From Nocardioides sp. YR527 (GTDB lineage: Bacteria; Actinomycetota; Actinomycetes; Propionibacteriales; Nocardioidaceae): a stretch of DNA of 64,000 bases. The notes beneath the pieces were generated by a model. The model worked only from the letters and a program-made list of their open reading frames with translations. It was not told where the DNA came from and did not search any database. The DNA lies in assembly GCF_900101045.1 (NCBI RefSeq), contig NZ_FNFN01000002.1, positions 744,001 through 808,000 on the forward strand, given 5' to 3'. The translations under genes and the position numbers were made by a program. This document shows positions 28,441-36,127 of the stretch, piece after piece (positions within the stretch are counted from its first letter, which is position 1; every line of letters begins with the position of its first letter).

Positions 28441-28794
28441 GTGTTGCCACGTCGCCACCGACTGGTCGATTCGTCGGGCTTCAAAGAAGCAGTACGACGG
28501 GGCAAGCGCGCGGGCTCGAAGAGCCTGGTGGTCCACCTGCTCGTCCCCGGCACCGGCCCAGATGCCGACCGGGAGGGCGACCCGCAGGTGGGCTTCGTGG
28601 TGAGCAAGGCCGTCGGTCCGGCCGTCGCCCGGAATCGCGTGAAGCGCAGACTGCGTCACCAGGCCCGGGAGTCCCTGAGCGGACTCCCGGGCTCTGCTGT
28701 GCTTGTGGTCCGTGCACTGCCTGCTGCCGCCGACGCCGACTACGACGCCCTGGGCGTCGATCTGCGGCGCTGCCTGGAGCGAGTGCTGTCATGA
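28441..28794 (+). CDS. rnpA: Ribonuclease P protein component
   Basis: 117 residues (GTG 28441; TTG 28444 is the next codon). Family features are LPRRHRLVDSSGFKEAVRRGKRA at the start, the GFVVSKAVGPAVARNRVKRRLRHQAR block that contacts RNase P RNA, and the closing LRRCLERVL helix. It helps the P RNA bind tRNA precursors. It lies 25 bp after rpmH and overlaps yidD by 4 nt. Confidence 0.96.
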   Translation: MLPRRHRLVDSSGFKEAVRRGKRAGSKSLVVHLLVPGTGPDADREGDPQVGFVVSKAVGPAVARNRVKRRLRHQARESLSGLPGSAVLVVRALPAAADADYDALGVDLRRCLERVLS

Positions 28795-29117
28795 GCTTCG
28801 TGCGCGGTGGTCTCGACAAGCTCGACCACCTGCTGACGTACGCCCTGGTCGGACTGCTTCACGTGTGGCGGACTCTGATCAGTCCGCTCTACGGCGACGT
28901 GTGCCGCTACTACCCGTCGTGCTCGGCGTACGGGCTCGAGGCCGTCAAGACGCACGGCCCCTGGCGCGGGAGCTGGCTGACGGCGCGCCGTCTGGCCCGC
29001 TGCGTCCCCTGGGCTAAGACCCGGGGCTTCGATCCCGTACCGCCCCCGAAGAAATCTCGAAGAGACCCTGAAGACCTGGTCCGTGTAAGTGCGGACTCCC
29101 CAAACCGAGGAGCCTGA
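28791..29117 (+). CDS. yidD: Membrane protein insertion efficiency factor YidD
   Basis: 108 residues. The core is WRTLISPLYGDVCRYYPSCSAYGLEAVKTHGPWRGSWLTARRLARCVPW, with the three conserved cysteines of the family. The N-terminus is odd: residues 6-13 (GGLDKLDH) are the translation of a type A palindromic repeat at 28806-28830. No other start codon lies between the repeat and the core, so the repeat is either translated or has displaced the original start. It overlaps rnpA by ATGA and assists YidC. Confidence 0.92.
   Translation: MSFVRGGLDKLDHLLTYALVGLLHVWRTLISPLYGDVCRYYPSCSAYGLEAVKTHGPWRGSWLTARRLARCVPWAKTRGFDPVPPPKKSRRDPEDLVRVSADSPNRGA
28806..28830. repeat. REP-like palindrome, type A, inside yidD
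   Basis: A full type A copy in reverse orientation, 15 bp after the yidD start codon. This is the third example of an element inside a conserved gene. Confidence 0.88.
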
Positions 29118-29121
29118 TTCC

Positions 29122-30111
29122 GTGGGAGCCATAGGCGATCTGTTCGGATGGATCGCAACACCGCTGTATTACGCCATCTCGGGCATCCTGCTCGTATGGC
29201 AGAAGGCGTTCTCGTACGTCATCCCGTCTGAAGGTTGGCAGTGGGCCCTGGCCATCGTCGGCCTGACCGTGACCATCCGTGCGCTGCTGATCCCGCTGTT
29301 CGTGAAGCAGATCAACTCCAGCCGCAACATGCAGCTGCTGCAGCCGAAGGTCAAGGAGCTGCAGAAGAAGTACGGTCACGACCGCGAGAAGCTCGCCAAC
29401 GAGACCATGAAGCTCTACAAGGACTCGGGCACCAACCCGTTCGCGTCCTGCCTGCCGCTGCTGCTGCAGATGCCGATCTTCTTCGTGCTGTTCCGCATGC
29501 TCGAGCACGCCTCGGACGGTATCGGCAAGGGATTCCTGAGCGACGAGGCCGCGCACGAGTTCGCGACGTCGACCTGGCTCGGCTCGCTGCTCTCGGACCA
29601 GTTCACGACGGCCGACCACATGAGCACGTACTTCCTCACCGGGTTCCTGGTCGTGGCGATGATCGCGACCACCTTCCTCACCCAGCGTCAGCTGATGTCG
29701 AAGAACATGCCGGCCGATGCCATGACCGGACAGTACGCCCAGCAGCAGAAGCTGCTCCTCTACGTTCTGCCCGTCGTGTTCGCCGTCGGTGGTATCGCCT
29801 TCCCGGTCGGAACGATCCTCTACTGGACCTCCTCCAACCTGTGGACCATGGGCCAGCAGTTCTACGTGATCCGCAACAACCCCGCACCGGGGACGCCGGC
29901 GTTCGACGCCAAGCAGGAGCGTGACCGGGAGAAGCGCCGCAAGAAGGGTCTGCCCGACGCGGAGATCGACATCGCCGAGGCCAACGAGGCAGCGGCCGAG
30001 AAGCGTCCCGCGCAGCGCACCCAGCCCAAGAGCCAGACCAGGAGCCAGCGGAAGAAGGCCGGCACGAGCGCCGGTCGCTCCACGACCCAGAAGGACGGGG
30101 GAACCAAGTGA
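29122..30111 (+). CDS. yidC: Membrane protein insertase YidC/Oxa1
   Basis: 329 residues from a GTG preceded by GAGGAG. Five membrane helices of the Gram-positive type are visible, with the hydrophilic-groove arginine in VGLTVTIRALLIPLFVKQINSSR (near residue 57), the coiled C1 loop (LLQPKVKELQKKYGHDREKLANETMKLYKD), and FASCLPLLLQMPIFFVLFRML. The tail is Lys/Arg/Gln-rich and may contact the ribosome. It inserts membrane proteins alone or with SecYEG. Confidence 0.96.
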   Translation: MGAIGDLFGWIATPLYYAISGILLVWQKAFSYVIPSEGWQWALAIVGLTVTIRALLIPLFVKQINSSRNMQLLQPKVKELQKKYGHDREKLANETMKLYKDSGTNPFASCLPLLLQMPIFFVLFRMLEHASDGIGKGFLSDEAAHEFATSTWLGSLLSDQFTTADHMSTYFLTGFLVVAMIATTFLTQRQLMSKNMPADAMTGQYAQQQKLLLYVLPVVFAVGGIAFPVGTILYWTSSNLWTMGQQFYVIRNNPAPGTPAFDAKQERDREKRRKKGLPDAEIDIAEANEAAAEKRPAQRTQPKSQTRSQRKKAGTSAGRSTTQKDGGTK

Positions 30112-30629
30112 CGACTCAGGATGTGAGCGAGACCGTGACCGAGGCTGTGGAGGAGGTCAGCGAAGACACGCGCCTCAAGCAGCTCGAGCAGGAAGGCGAC
30201 ATCGCGGCGGACTACCTCGAGGAGCTTCTCGACATCGCCGATCTCGACGGGGACCTCGACATGGACGTCGAGGGCGACCGTGCCGCCGTCTCGATCGTCG
30301 GTGGCGACCTCCAGCAGCTCGTCGGCCGCCACGGTGAGGTCCTGGACGCGCTCCAGGAGCTGACCCGGCTCGCTGTCTACCGCGAGACCGGCGAACGGTC
30401 CCGCCTGATGCTCGACGTCGGCGGCTACCGTGCCGACCGTCGCTCGACGCTCATGGCGCTCGCCGAGGAGACCGTCGCGAAGGTCAAGGAGTCCGGTGCT
30501 CCGGTCTCGCTCAAGCCGATGTCGCCCTTCGAGCGGAAGGTCGTCCACGACGCCGTCGCCGCCGCCGGGCTCACCTCCGAGTCCTCCGGTGTCGAGCCGC
30601 GGCGTTACGTGGTCGTCCTGCCTGAGTGA
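30108..30629 (+). CDS. khpB: RNA-binding protein KhpB (Jag)
   Basis: 173 residues from a GTG overlapping yidC by 4 nt. An acidic leader is followed by a KH-type domain with the GRHG loop (VGGDLQQLVGRHGEVLDALQELTRLAVYR, near residues 65-95) and a C-terminal R3H domain (MSPFERKVVHDAVAAAG..SSGVEPRRYVVVLPE). Relatives form a complex with KhpA and bind many RNAs, linked to cell-elongation control. A strong terminator follows at once. Confidence 0.93.
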   Translation: MTTQDVSETVTEAVEEVSEDTRLKQLEQEGDIAADYLEELLDIADLDGDLDMDVEGDRAAVSIVGGDLQQLVGRHGEVLDALQELTRLAVYRETGERSRLMLDVGGYRADRRSTLMALAEETVAKVKESGAPVSLKPMSPFERKVVHDAVAAAGLTSESSGVEPRRYVVVLPE

Positions 30630-30636
30630 CGCTGAG

Positions 30637-30686
30637 ACAAAGAGATCGCCCCTCGTGCCGTGTGGCACGAGGGGCGATCTCTTTGT
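30637..30686. terminator. Bidirectional intrinsic terminator
   Basis: A 23-bp perfect stem (30637-30659 with 30664-30686) and a 4-nt loop. The sequence ends in CTTTGT on one strand and the same on the other. It separates khpB from the convergent L,D-transpeptidase gene. Confidence 0.85.
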
Positions 30687-30691
30687 GCGGG

Positions 30692-30707
30692 TGTTTCACG
30701 TGGAACG
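30692..30707. promoter_or_regulatory. parS: parS-like site with one mismatch
   Basis: TGTTTCACGTGGAACG matches the conserved bacterial parS palindrome except for one base in the right arm. It lies between khpB and the L,D-transpeptidase gene. Confidence 0.8.
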
Positions 30708-30716
30708 GGCAGCGCC

Positions 30717-31472
30717 TCAGGACCAGTAGACGACGACCCGGTCACCGATGCGGACCTGGTCGAAGACCCAGGCGATCGACGACTTGTTGCGTACGTTCGC
30801 GCAGCCGTGGGAGCAGCCGTTGTAGCCGCGGGCGGCGAAGTCCGAGGAGTAGTGCACCGCCTGGCCGCCGTTGAAGAACATCGCGTACGGCATCGGGGTG
30901 TGGTAGATCGACGAGACGTGGTTGCGGCTCTTCTTGAAGATCTTGAACGCACCCTCGCGGGTCTTCGTGTCGGAGCAGCCGAAGCGGGCGTCCATCGCTC
31001 GGATGATCTTGCCGTTGCGTACGTAGCGCATCCGGCGGTCGGTCTTGTCGACACAGAGGACGCGGCCGGTCAGGCAGCGGCGGTCGAGGTTGTAGAGCTT
31101 CGCGTCGGTCGGGGTGCTGGTCAGTGAGCGGAGCCGGTCGAGGGTGCGCTGGTTGACCTTGCCGGTGACGGTCAGGCGCTGGTTGCGCTGGAAGACCTTG
31201 ACGGCGCCGGCGGTCTTCGAGCCGTAGGTGCCGGTGACGCGTCCCTTGAAGATCTGCCGCTCCTTGAGGCGAGCCTGGATCTTGCGCACCCCGAGGCCCG
31301 AGGAGCCCTGCTGGTAGAGAGTCTTGTACGCCGTGTGCAGCCCGATCTGCCCGACGGAGGCCGACGCGGTGCTGGCCTGGGCGCTGCTCGGCGCCGCGAT
31401 CGAGCCCAGGGAGAATCCCAGGGCGAGGATGGTGGTGAGGAAGATCGCCACCGGGGTTCTACGGACGTTCAC
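30717..31472 (-). CDS. Secreted L,D-transpeptidase with peptidoglycan-binding domain
   Basis: 251 residues from the GTG at 31472 (GGAG upstream). It has a signal peptide (VNVRRTPVAIFLTTILALGF..SAQA, cleavage near residue 33), a PG_binding_1 domain (LGVRKIQARLKERQIFKGRVTGTYGSKTAGAVKVFQRNQRL), then a YkuD domain with the catalytic GCSHGCANVRN near residue 222. Such enzymes make 3-3 crosslinks in peptidoglycan or attach proteins to it. Frames extending upstream run into the repeat cluster and are not credible. Confidence 0.92.
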   Translation of the reverse strand: MNVRRTPVAIFLTTILALGFSLGSIAAPSSAQASTASASVGQIGLHTAYKTLYQQGSSGLGVRKIQARLKERQIFKGRVTGTYGSKTAGAVKVFQRNQRLTVTGKVNQRTLDRLRSLTSTPTDAKLYNLDRRCLTGRVLCVDKTDRRMRYVRNGKIIRAMDARFGCSDTKTREGAFKIFKKSRNHVSSIYHTPMPYAMFFNGGQAVHYSSDFAARGYNGCSHGCANVRNKSSIAWVFDQVRIGDRVVVYWS

Positions 31473-31696
31473 ATCAGCTCCGTGGTCATGGATGGGGGCC
31501 CGGTCGCACGGGCCGCTGGAGTCGCACCCGGAGTGCGACGTTCTACGACTAAGACGTTCGAGCAGCGTGCGCGGTTGCATCAGATTCGCGAGGCTGCTCG
31601 CGGACTTTAGCGCACCCGGCGCCCCCGCGGTGCCTTTGGCAACCCTTCCGCGGATTCGTTGGGCCGGCGTTCTCCCAGGCGTCTCTCGGGAGGTGG

Positions 31697-31710
31697 GTTT
31701 CACGTGAAAC
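31697..31710. promoter_or_regulatory. parS: parS site (perfect)
   Basis: GTTTCACGTGAAAC, a perfect 14-bp palindrome matching the ParB-binding consensus, next to the first REP cluster. Confidence 0.93.
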
Positions 31711-31715
31711 GGGGC

Positions 31716-32102
31716 GATCATCGAGCCTGTCGAGATGACGTCGTGCGTACGTACATGTGGGTGGTCTCGACAAGCTCGACCACCGGTCATCGAGCTTGTC
31801 GAGATGACGTCGCGGGGGTTTGGTCATCGAGCTTGTCGAGATGACGTCGTGGGGGTTTGGTCATCGAGCTTGTCGAGATGACGTCGTTGGTACATGCATG
31901 TGGTGGTCTCGACAGGCTCGACCACCGGGACCTCGTACGTAACGTGGGTGTGGGTGGTCTCGACAGGCTCGACCACCGGGACCCCGTACGTAACGTGGGT
32001 GTGGGTGGTCTCGACAGGCTCGACCACCGGGACCTCGTGGGTAGGTGGGTGCTGTGGTCTCGACTGGCTCGACCACCGGTCATCGAGCTTGTCGAGATGA
32101 CC
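31716..32102. repeat. Cluster of ten REP-like palindromes (types A and B)
   Basis: Five type A (outer arms GGTGG/CCACC) and five type B (outer arms GGTCA/TGACC) copies share the core TCGA-loop-TCGA with a GA bulge. Type B copies predominate in the first half and type A in the second. Three type A copies sit in an approximately 47-bp tandem unit with conserved spacers (CCTCGTACGTAACGTGGGTG). One type A copy directly abuts a type B copy. Confidence 0.92.
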
Positions 32103-32118
32103 CTCGTCGCTGAGTGGG

Positions 32119-32409
32119 TCAGGGGTGTGGGGTCGTCGAGGTGTTGGCGAGGCGCGGGAGCTCGCCGAGGTTTCCTCTGATGAGCGCGAGGCGCTTGGCC
32201 CGACTCCAGTTCTGGATCTGCTTCTCCCGCATGAACGCATGCTCGACGTTGTCGTACTGCTCGTACCAGACCAACTGCACCGGGAGGCGATGGCGGGTGT
32301 ACTCCGAGCCGAGGCCGACCCGGTGCTCGGTCATGCGGCGTTCGAGGTCTGTCGTGCTGCCGACGTAGAGGGTTCGGTCGGCACAGAGAAGCATGTATGT
32401 GTAAGCCAT
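32119..32409 (-). CDS. GIY-YIG domain single-domain nuclease
   Basis: 96 residues from the ATG at 32409 with GATGAGGAC upstream. The YMLLCADRTLYVGSTTDLERRMTEHR start is the GIY-YIG strand pair and catalytic Arg helix. The metal-binding Glu is in HAFMREKQIQNWSRAKRLALI. This is the small UPF0213/YhbQ-like class, whose substrate is uncertain (some act on single-stranded or branched DNA). The gene is boxed in by repeat clusters, one ending 16 bp after its stop and the other beginning 52 bp before its start. Confidence 0.9.
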   Translation of the reverse strand: MAYTYMLLCADRTLYVGSTTDLERRMTEHRVGLGSEYTRHRLPVQLVWYEQYDNVEHAFMREKQIQNWSRAKRLALIRGNLGELPRLANTSTTPHP

Positions 32410-32461
32410 GTCCTCATCATGAGTGCGACCACCGACAGTCCTGAGGGTCGAGCGTTCCTGG

Positions 32462-32693
32462 AGGTCGAGCTTGTCGAGACCCCTGGTTCGGTGGGGGTGG
32501 TGGTCTCGACAAGCTCGACCACCGGTCATCGAGCCTGTCGAGATGGCGGGATGTAGATGTCGTGGTCCCGACAAGCTCGACCACCGGAACCGGGTCATCG
32601 AGCTTGTCGAGATGACGTCGTGCAGACGAGCGGTGCTGTGGTCTCGACGGGCTCGACCACCGGGACTGGGTCATCGAGCTTGTCGAGATGACC
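32462..32693. repeat. Cluster of seven REP-like palindromes, several degenerate
   Basis: Type A and type B copies alternate. At least three carry changes (a TCCCGAC core, ACGGGCT core or GATGGC arm), so this cluster looks older than the one on the other side of the GIY-YIG gene. Confidence 0.85.
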
Positions 32694-32724
32694 TCGTGCG
32701 TACGTAGGGAGTTCTTGGTTGTGC

Positions 32725-32738
32725 GTTTCACGTGAAAC
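32725..32738. promoter_or_regulatory. parS: parS site (perfect)
   Basis: GTTTCACGTGAAAC, located 9 bp before the rsmG start, so ParB binding could affect rsmG-parAB transcription. Confidence 0.93.
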
Positions 32739-32747
32739 AGTTCGTGT

Positions 32748-33488
32748 GTGAGCGAGGAACGTGGGGACTTGGGTGGCCTGGGCGAGGTGGACCCTCGGGC
32801 GGAGAAGCTCTTTCCGGCTGATCGGCTGGGGCTCGCGGAGAGGTACGCCGCCTGGCTGGCCGACGCGGGGGTCGTGCGCGGTTTGATCGGACCGCGGGAA
32901 GTTCCGCGGCTGTGGGATCGGCACATCCTCAACTGCGCTGTGCTGGAGGAGGTCATCCCCGAGGGAGTCGCGGTGGCGGACATCGGGTCCGGCGCTGGAC
33001 TGCCGGGCTTGGTCCTCGCGATCGCCCGCCCCGATCTGCACATCACACTGATCGAGCCGCTGTTGCGGCGTACGACCTTTCTCGAGGAGGTCGCCGAGGA
33101 TCTCGGTCTCGAGAACGTGACGGTGCTGCGGGGGAGGGCGGATGCCTTCCACGGTGAGCTCGGGTTCGACGTGGTGACCTCGCGAGCCGTGGCCGGCCTG
33201 GGCAAGCTGCTCGACTGGTCGATGCCGTTGGTCGTACCGACGGGTGCGCTCGTTGCGATGAAGGGGTCGAGCATCGAGGCGGAGATCGACGAGGCCGACG
33301 CGGCGCTGAAGAAGTGGGGATGCGCGCCGCCGACGGTCTCAGAGCTCGGTGTAGGCGTTTTGGAGACAACAACTGTCGCGGTTCGGGTGGTTTGGTCGGA
33401 TCCCGCACGGGTAGATTGGCCGCCGGTCCCGAAGGGCGGCCAGAAGGGGCCCAAGGGCGGGTCCCGTAAGAAGAAGCGCCGCCGCTGA
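32748..33488 (+). CDS. rsmG: 16S rRNA (guanine-527-N7) methyltransferase
   Basis: 246 residues from a GTG. The SAM-binding motif is VADIGSGAGLPGLVLAIARPD (about residues 75-95), preceded by the family segment PREVPRLWDRHILNCAVLEEVIP and followed by VTSRAVAGLGKLLDWSMPLV. The enzyme methylates G527 of 16S rRNA; its loss gives low-level streptomycin resistance. The C-terminal 25 residues are a Lys/Gly/Arg-rich tail. It stands upstream of parA, separated by two palindromic repeats. Confidence 0.95.
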   Translation: MSEERGDLGGLGEVDPRAEKLFPADRLGLAERYAAWLADAGVVRGLIGPREVPRLWDRHILNCAVLEEVIPEGVAVADIGSGAGLPGLVLAIARPDLHITLIEPLLRRTTFLEEVAEDLGLENVTVLRGRADAFHGELGFDVVTSRAVAGLGKLLDWSMPLVVPTGALVAMKGSSIEAEIDEADAALKKWGCAPPTVSELGVGVLETTTVAVRVVWSDPARVDWPPVPKGGQKGPKGGSRKKKRRR

Positions 33489-33489
33489 A

Positions 33490-33556
33490 GGTGGTCGAGC
33501 TTGTCGAGACCACGAGATTTCGGGCGTGAGACGTCATCTCGACAAGCTCGATGACC
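33490..33556. repeat. REP-like pair (types A and B) between rsmG and parA
   Basis: A type A copy starts right after the rsmG stop (33490-33513) and an inverted type B copy follows (33533-33556), ending 21 bp before the parA start. Confidence 0.88.
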
Positions 33557-33576
33557 GAACGATGAGGATGAGGAAC

Positions 33577-34569
33577 ATGCCGTACGACGACGAGAGCGCG
33601 CAGAACGCCGTTTCACGTGAAACCGACGAACCGGTGTCGATCAGGCTCCGTACGGCCGGGGACATCGCGTCCTTCGAGAACGACTTCGACACGGAGGCGA
33701 CGCCGCTGGCCGCTGCCGCCGAGCACACGCTCCTGGCGCGGGGTGCGGCGAGCAACCGGCCGCCACTGCCACGCCCGGCGAGCACGCGCGTGATCGTGTC
33801 CGCCAACCAGAAGGGTGGCGTCGGCAAGACCACCTCGACGGTCAACATCGCCGCGGCCCTGGCCCAGCTCGGTCAGAAGGTTCTGGTCATCGACCTCGAC
33901 CCGCAGGGCAACGCCTGCACCGCGTTCGACGTCGACCACTTCCAGGGCACCCCGGGGACGTACGAGGTCCTGGTCGAAGGGGCCACGCTCGAGAACGTCG
34001 TCGTGCCGGTCCCGAAGCTCGAGGGCCTCGAGCTCGTGCCGGCGACCATCGACCTGGCCGGCGCCGAGGTCGAGCTCGTCGAGGAGAACGGACGTGAGCA
34101 GCGCCTGAAAGAGGCGCTGGCCAGGTCCCCCCGCGTGGGTGACGCGGAGGACCGTTGGGACTACGTCCTCATCGACTGCCCGCCGTCGCTGGGCCTGCTC
34201 ACGGTCAACGCGCTCGTCGCGAGCACCGAGGTGATGATCCCGATCCAGGCGGAGTACTACGCGCTGGAGGGTCTGGGGCAGCTCCTCAAGACCGTCGAGA
34301 TGGTCCGCGCTGCGCTGAACCCGACGCTCAGGGTCTCCTCGATGCTGATCACGATGTACGACGCCCGCACCCGCCTCGCTTCGCAAGTCGCCGAGGAGGT
34401 GCGCGAGCACTTCGGCGACACGGTCATGCGCACCTTCATCCCGCGCGCCGTGCGCGTGTCCGAGGCGCCGTCGTTCGGACAGACGGTGATGACGTACGAC
34501 CCGGGCTCACCGGGTGCGCTGAGCTATCTCGAGGCCGCCAAGGAGCTCGCCAAACAAGCCGAGCACTGA
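33577..34569 (+). CDS. parA: Chromosome partitioning ATPase ParA (Soj)
   Basis: 330 residues from ATG 33577, which has GAGGA upstream; in-frame starts at 33562 and 33568 are possible, and a start at 33526 would translate a palindromic repeat. A 65-residue leader precedes the deviant Walker A KGGVGKTTS (near residue 80); Walker B is WDYVLIDCPPSLG. Residues 12-16 (VSRET) are encoded by a perfect parS site. It positions ParB-parS complexes on the nucleoid. A repeat array separates it from parB. Confidence 0.96.
   Translation: MPYDDESAQNAVSRETDEPVSIRLRTAGDIASFENDFDTEATPLAAAAEHTLLARGAASNRPPLPRPASTRVIVSANQKGGVGKTTSTVNIAAALAQLGQKVLVIDLDPQGNACTAFDVDHFQGTPGTYEVLVEGATLENVVVPVPKLEGLELVPATIDLAGAEVELVEENGREQRLKEALARSPRVGDAEDRWDYVLIDCPPSLGLLTVNALVASTEVMIPIQAEYYALEGLGQLLKTVEMVRAALNPTLRVSSMLITMYDARTRLASQVAEEVREHFGDTVMRTFIPRAVRVSEAPSFGQTVMTYDPGSPGALSYLEAAKELAKQAEH
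33610..33623. promoter_or_regulatory. parS: parS site inside the parA reading frame
   Basis: GTTTCACGTGAAAC at parA codons 12-16, a perfect palindrome read as part of VSRET. Confidence 0.92.
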
Positions 34570-34799
34570 GGTGGTCGAGCCTGTCGAGATCACCGTCAGA
34601 GGAACCCGGTGGTCGAGCTTGTCGAGACCACCATCAACGCAGAACTGACATGAAACCCGGTGGTCGAGCCTGTCGAGACCACCAGCAGGACAGCACGGAA
34701 CTGAAGTGAAGAATCCGGTGGTCGAGCCTGTCGAGACCACCAGCAGGACAGCACAGAGCTGACATGAGAATCCCGGTGGTCGAGCCTGTCGAGACCACC
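34570..34799. repeat. Five tandem REP-like palindromes in ~58-bp units between parA and parB
   Basis: Type A copies start at 34570, 34608, 34659, 34717 and 34775. The last three are spaced 58 bp apart with related spacers (AGCAGGACAGCACGGAACTG and variants). The first has one arm changed (GATCACC). The array fills almost the whole 267-bp parA-parB gap. Confidence 0.92.
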
Positions 34800-34836
34800 A
34801 TCAGCAGCATGGAACTGACATGGGGGACATCCAGAT

Positions 34837-35877
34837 ATGAGTAAGCAGCCGCCGAAGCGTGGCCTCGGACGAGGTCTGGGGTCGCTGATCCCGACCGCTC
34901 CTGCCGCCGCCGGAAACGACTCGGCGGACAGCGCTCCTGTCCAGCCGGACGTCCGTCATTCGGACCTTTCCGCTGGGGCGACTTCTGGCTCATCCGTGGA
35001 CCCCGGGTCCACCGACTCGGCGGAAGGCCGCCAGATCGAGAATTCGAATCTGGCACCCGTCGACGGCGCATATTTCGCCGAGCTGCCGGTCAAGCAGATC
35101 CACCCCAACCATGTCCAGCCTCGTCAGGTCTTCGACGAGGAGGCGATGGCCGAACTGGTCCATTCGATCGAGGAAATCGGCCTTCTGCAGCCCATCGTCG
35201 TCCGGAAGGTGGCGACCGACTCCTACGAACTGGTCATGGGTGAGCGCCGGTGGCGCGCCACCCAGAAGGCCGGCCTCGATGTCATCCCGGCGATCGTCCG
35301 CGAGACCGACGACACCGACATGCTCCGAGACGCGCTCCTGGAGAACCTTCACCGTTCGCAGCTGAACCCTCTCGAAGAGGCGGCGGCCTATCAGCAGCTG
35401 CTCAGCGACTTCGAGTGCACCCACGACGAGCTCGCGCAGCGGATCGGTCGCTCACGGCCGCAGATCTCCAACACGATCCGGCTCCTGAAGCTGTCCCCGT
35501 CGGTCCAGCGCCGGGTCGCCGCCGGCGTTCTCTCAGCCGGTCACGCCCGGGCGCTGCTCGCGGTCGACGGCGAGGCGCAGCAGGACAAGCTGGCTCAGAA
35601 GGTGGTCGCGGAGGGCATCTCCGTGCGCGGCCTCGAGGAGATCGTCGCCCTGGGGGACCCTGACGGCGACGCCTTCGCCACGCCGCGTGTGAGGCGAGCC
35701 AAGCCGACTGCTCCTGGGCTCAAGGAGATCTCCGACAAGCTCTCGGACCGCTTCGACACCCGGGTCAAGGTCGATCTGGGCCGCTCCAAGGGAAAGATCA
35801 CGGTCGAGTTCGCCACTCTCGAGGACCTGCGCCGGATCGTCGAGCTGATGTCAGCCGCACCAGACGAATCTATTTAG
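34837..35877 (+). CDS. parB: Chromosome partitioning protein ParB
   Basis: 346 residues. [20 protein letters not shown] at the start is the ParA-stimulating peptide of actinobacterial ParB. It is followed by the CTP-binding domain ([52 protein letters not shown]), the helix-turn-helix ([21 protein letters not shown]) and the C-terminal dimerisation domain ([20 protein letters not shown]). It loads at the nearby parS sites and spreads as a clamp. The upstream gap is filled by a repeat array rather than an obvious promoter. Confidence 0.97.
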   Translation: MSKQPPKRGLGRGLGSLIPTAPAAAGNDSADSAPVQPDVRHSDLSAGATSGSSVDPGSTDSAEGRQIENSNLAPVDGAYFAELPVKQIHPNHVQPRQVFDEEAMAELVHSIEEIGLLQPIVVRKVATDSYELVMGERRWRATQKAGLDVIPAIVRETDDTDMLRDALLENLHRSQLNPLEEAAAYQQLLSDFECTHDELAQRIGRSRPQISNTIRLLKLSPSVQRRVAAGVLSAGHARALLAVDGEAQQDKLAQKVVAEGISVRGLEEIVALGDPDGDAFATPRVRRAKPTAPGLKEISDKLSDRFDTRVKVDLGRSKGKITVEFATLEDLRRIVELMSAAPDESI

Positions 35878-35914
35878 ACATCAAGCGCTAAAGCGTTTTG
35901 TCGACAAATAGATT
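35867..35914 (+). terminator. AT-rich inverted repeat at the parB stop
   Basis: Arms AATCTATTT (35867-35875) and AAATAGATT (35906-35914) enclose a 30-nt interior with AAGCGCTAAAGCG and TTTTGTCGACAAA symmetry. This is strikingly AT-rich for this genome, and the left arm overlaps the parB stop. It could be a parB terminator or another protein-binding site. Confidence 0.45.
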
Positions 35915-35932
35915 TGCTCGTTGAGTGGACCC

Positions 35933-36107
35933 GGTCATCGAGCCTGTCGAGATGACCTCTTTCCGGGGGGCTTGGTGGTCTCGACAGGCTCGACCACCGG
36001 GGTTGCCCGGTCAACGAGCTTGTCGAGATGACCCTCATACCGGGGCCGGTGGTCTCGACAGGCTCGACCACCGGGGTCTCCCGGTCATCGAGCTTGTCGA
36101 GATGACC
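35933..36107. repeat. Five REP-like palindromes, alternating types B and A
   Basis: Copies start at 35933 (B), 35974 (A), 36009 (B with ACGA in the left core), 36048 (A) and 36083 (B). They lie between the convergent parB and aminotransferase genes. Confidence 0.9.
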
Positions 36108-36127
36108 CCTCGGACGAGGGTCGAGAC

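Larger units (their letters stand above)
31473..32118. other. Intergenic region with parS and a REP cluster
   Basis: 646 bp without a credible gene. The first 220 bp hold the L,D-transpeptidase promoter region. The rest is one parS site and ten palindromic repeats listed separately. Open frames here translate as [17 protein letters not shown] or VVEPVETT strings, which are repeat translations. Confidence 0.8.
32410..32747. other. Intergenic region with REP cluster and parS
   Basis: 338 bp without a gene. It contains the GIY-YIG promoter region, seven palindromic repeats and a perfect parS just before rsmG. Confidence 0.8.

Noticed and set aside
31549..32240. Several short frames in the repeat clusters (strings such as [24 protein letters not shown])
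   Set aside because: They are translations of the palindromic repeats in different frames, with no ribosome-binding site or domain.
33526..33576. Longer ParA N-terminus
   Set aside because: It would begin inside a type B palindrome. The ATG at 33577 has a ribosome-binding site and a normal leader.
34608..34799. CRISPR-like array between parA and parB
   Set aside because: Spacers are related to each other, the units match the dispersed palindrome family, and no cas genes are near.
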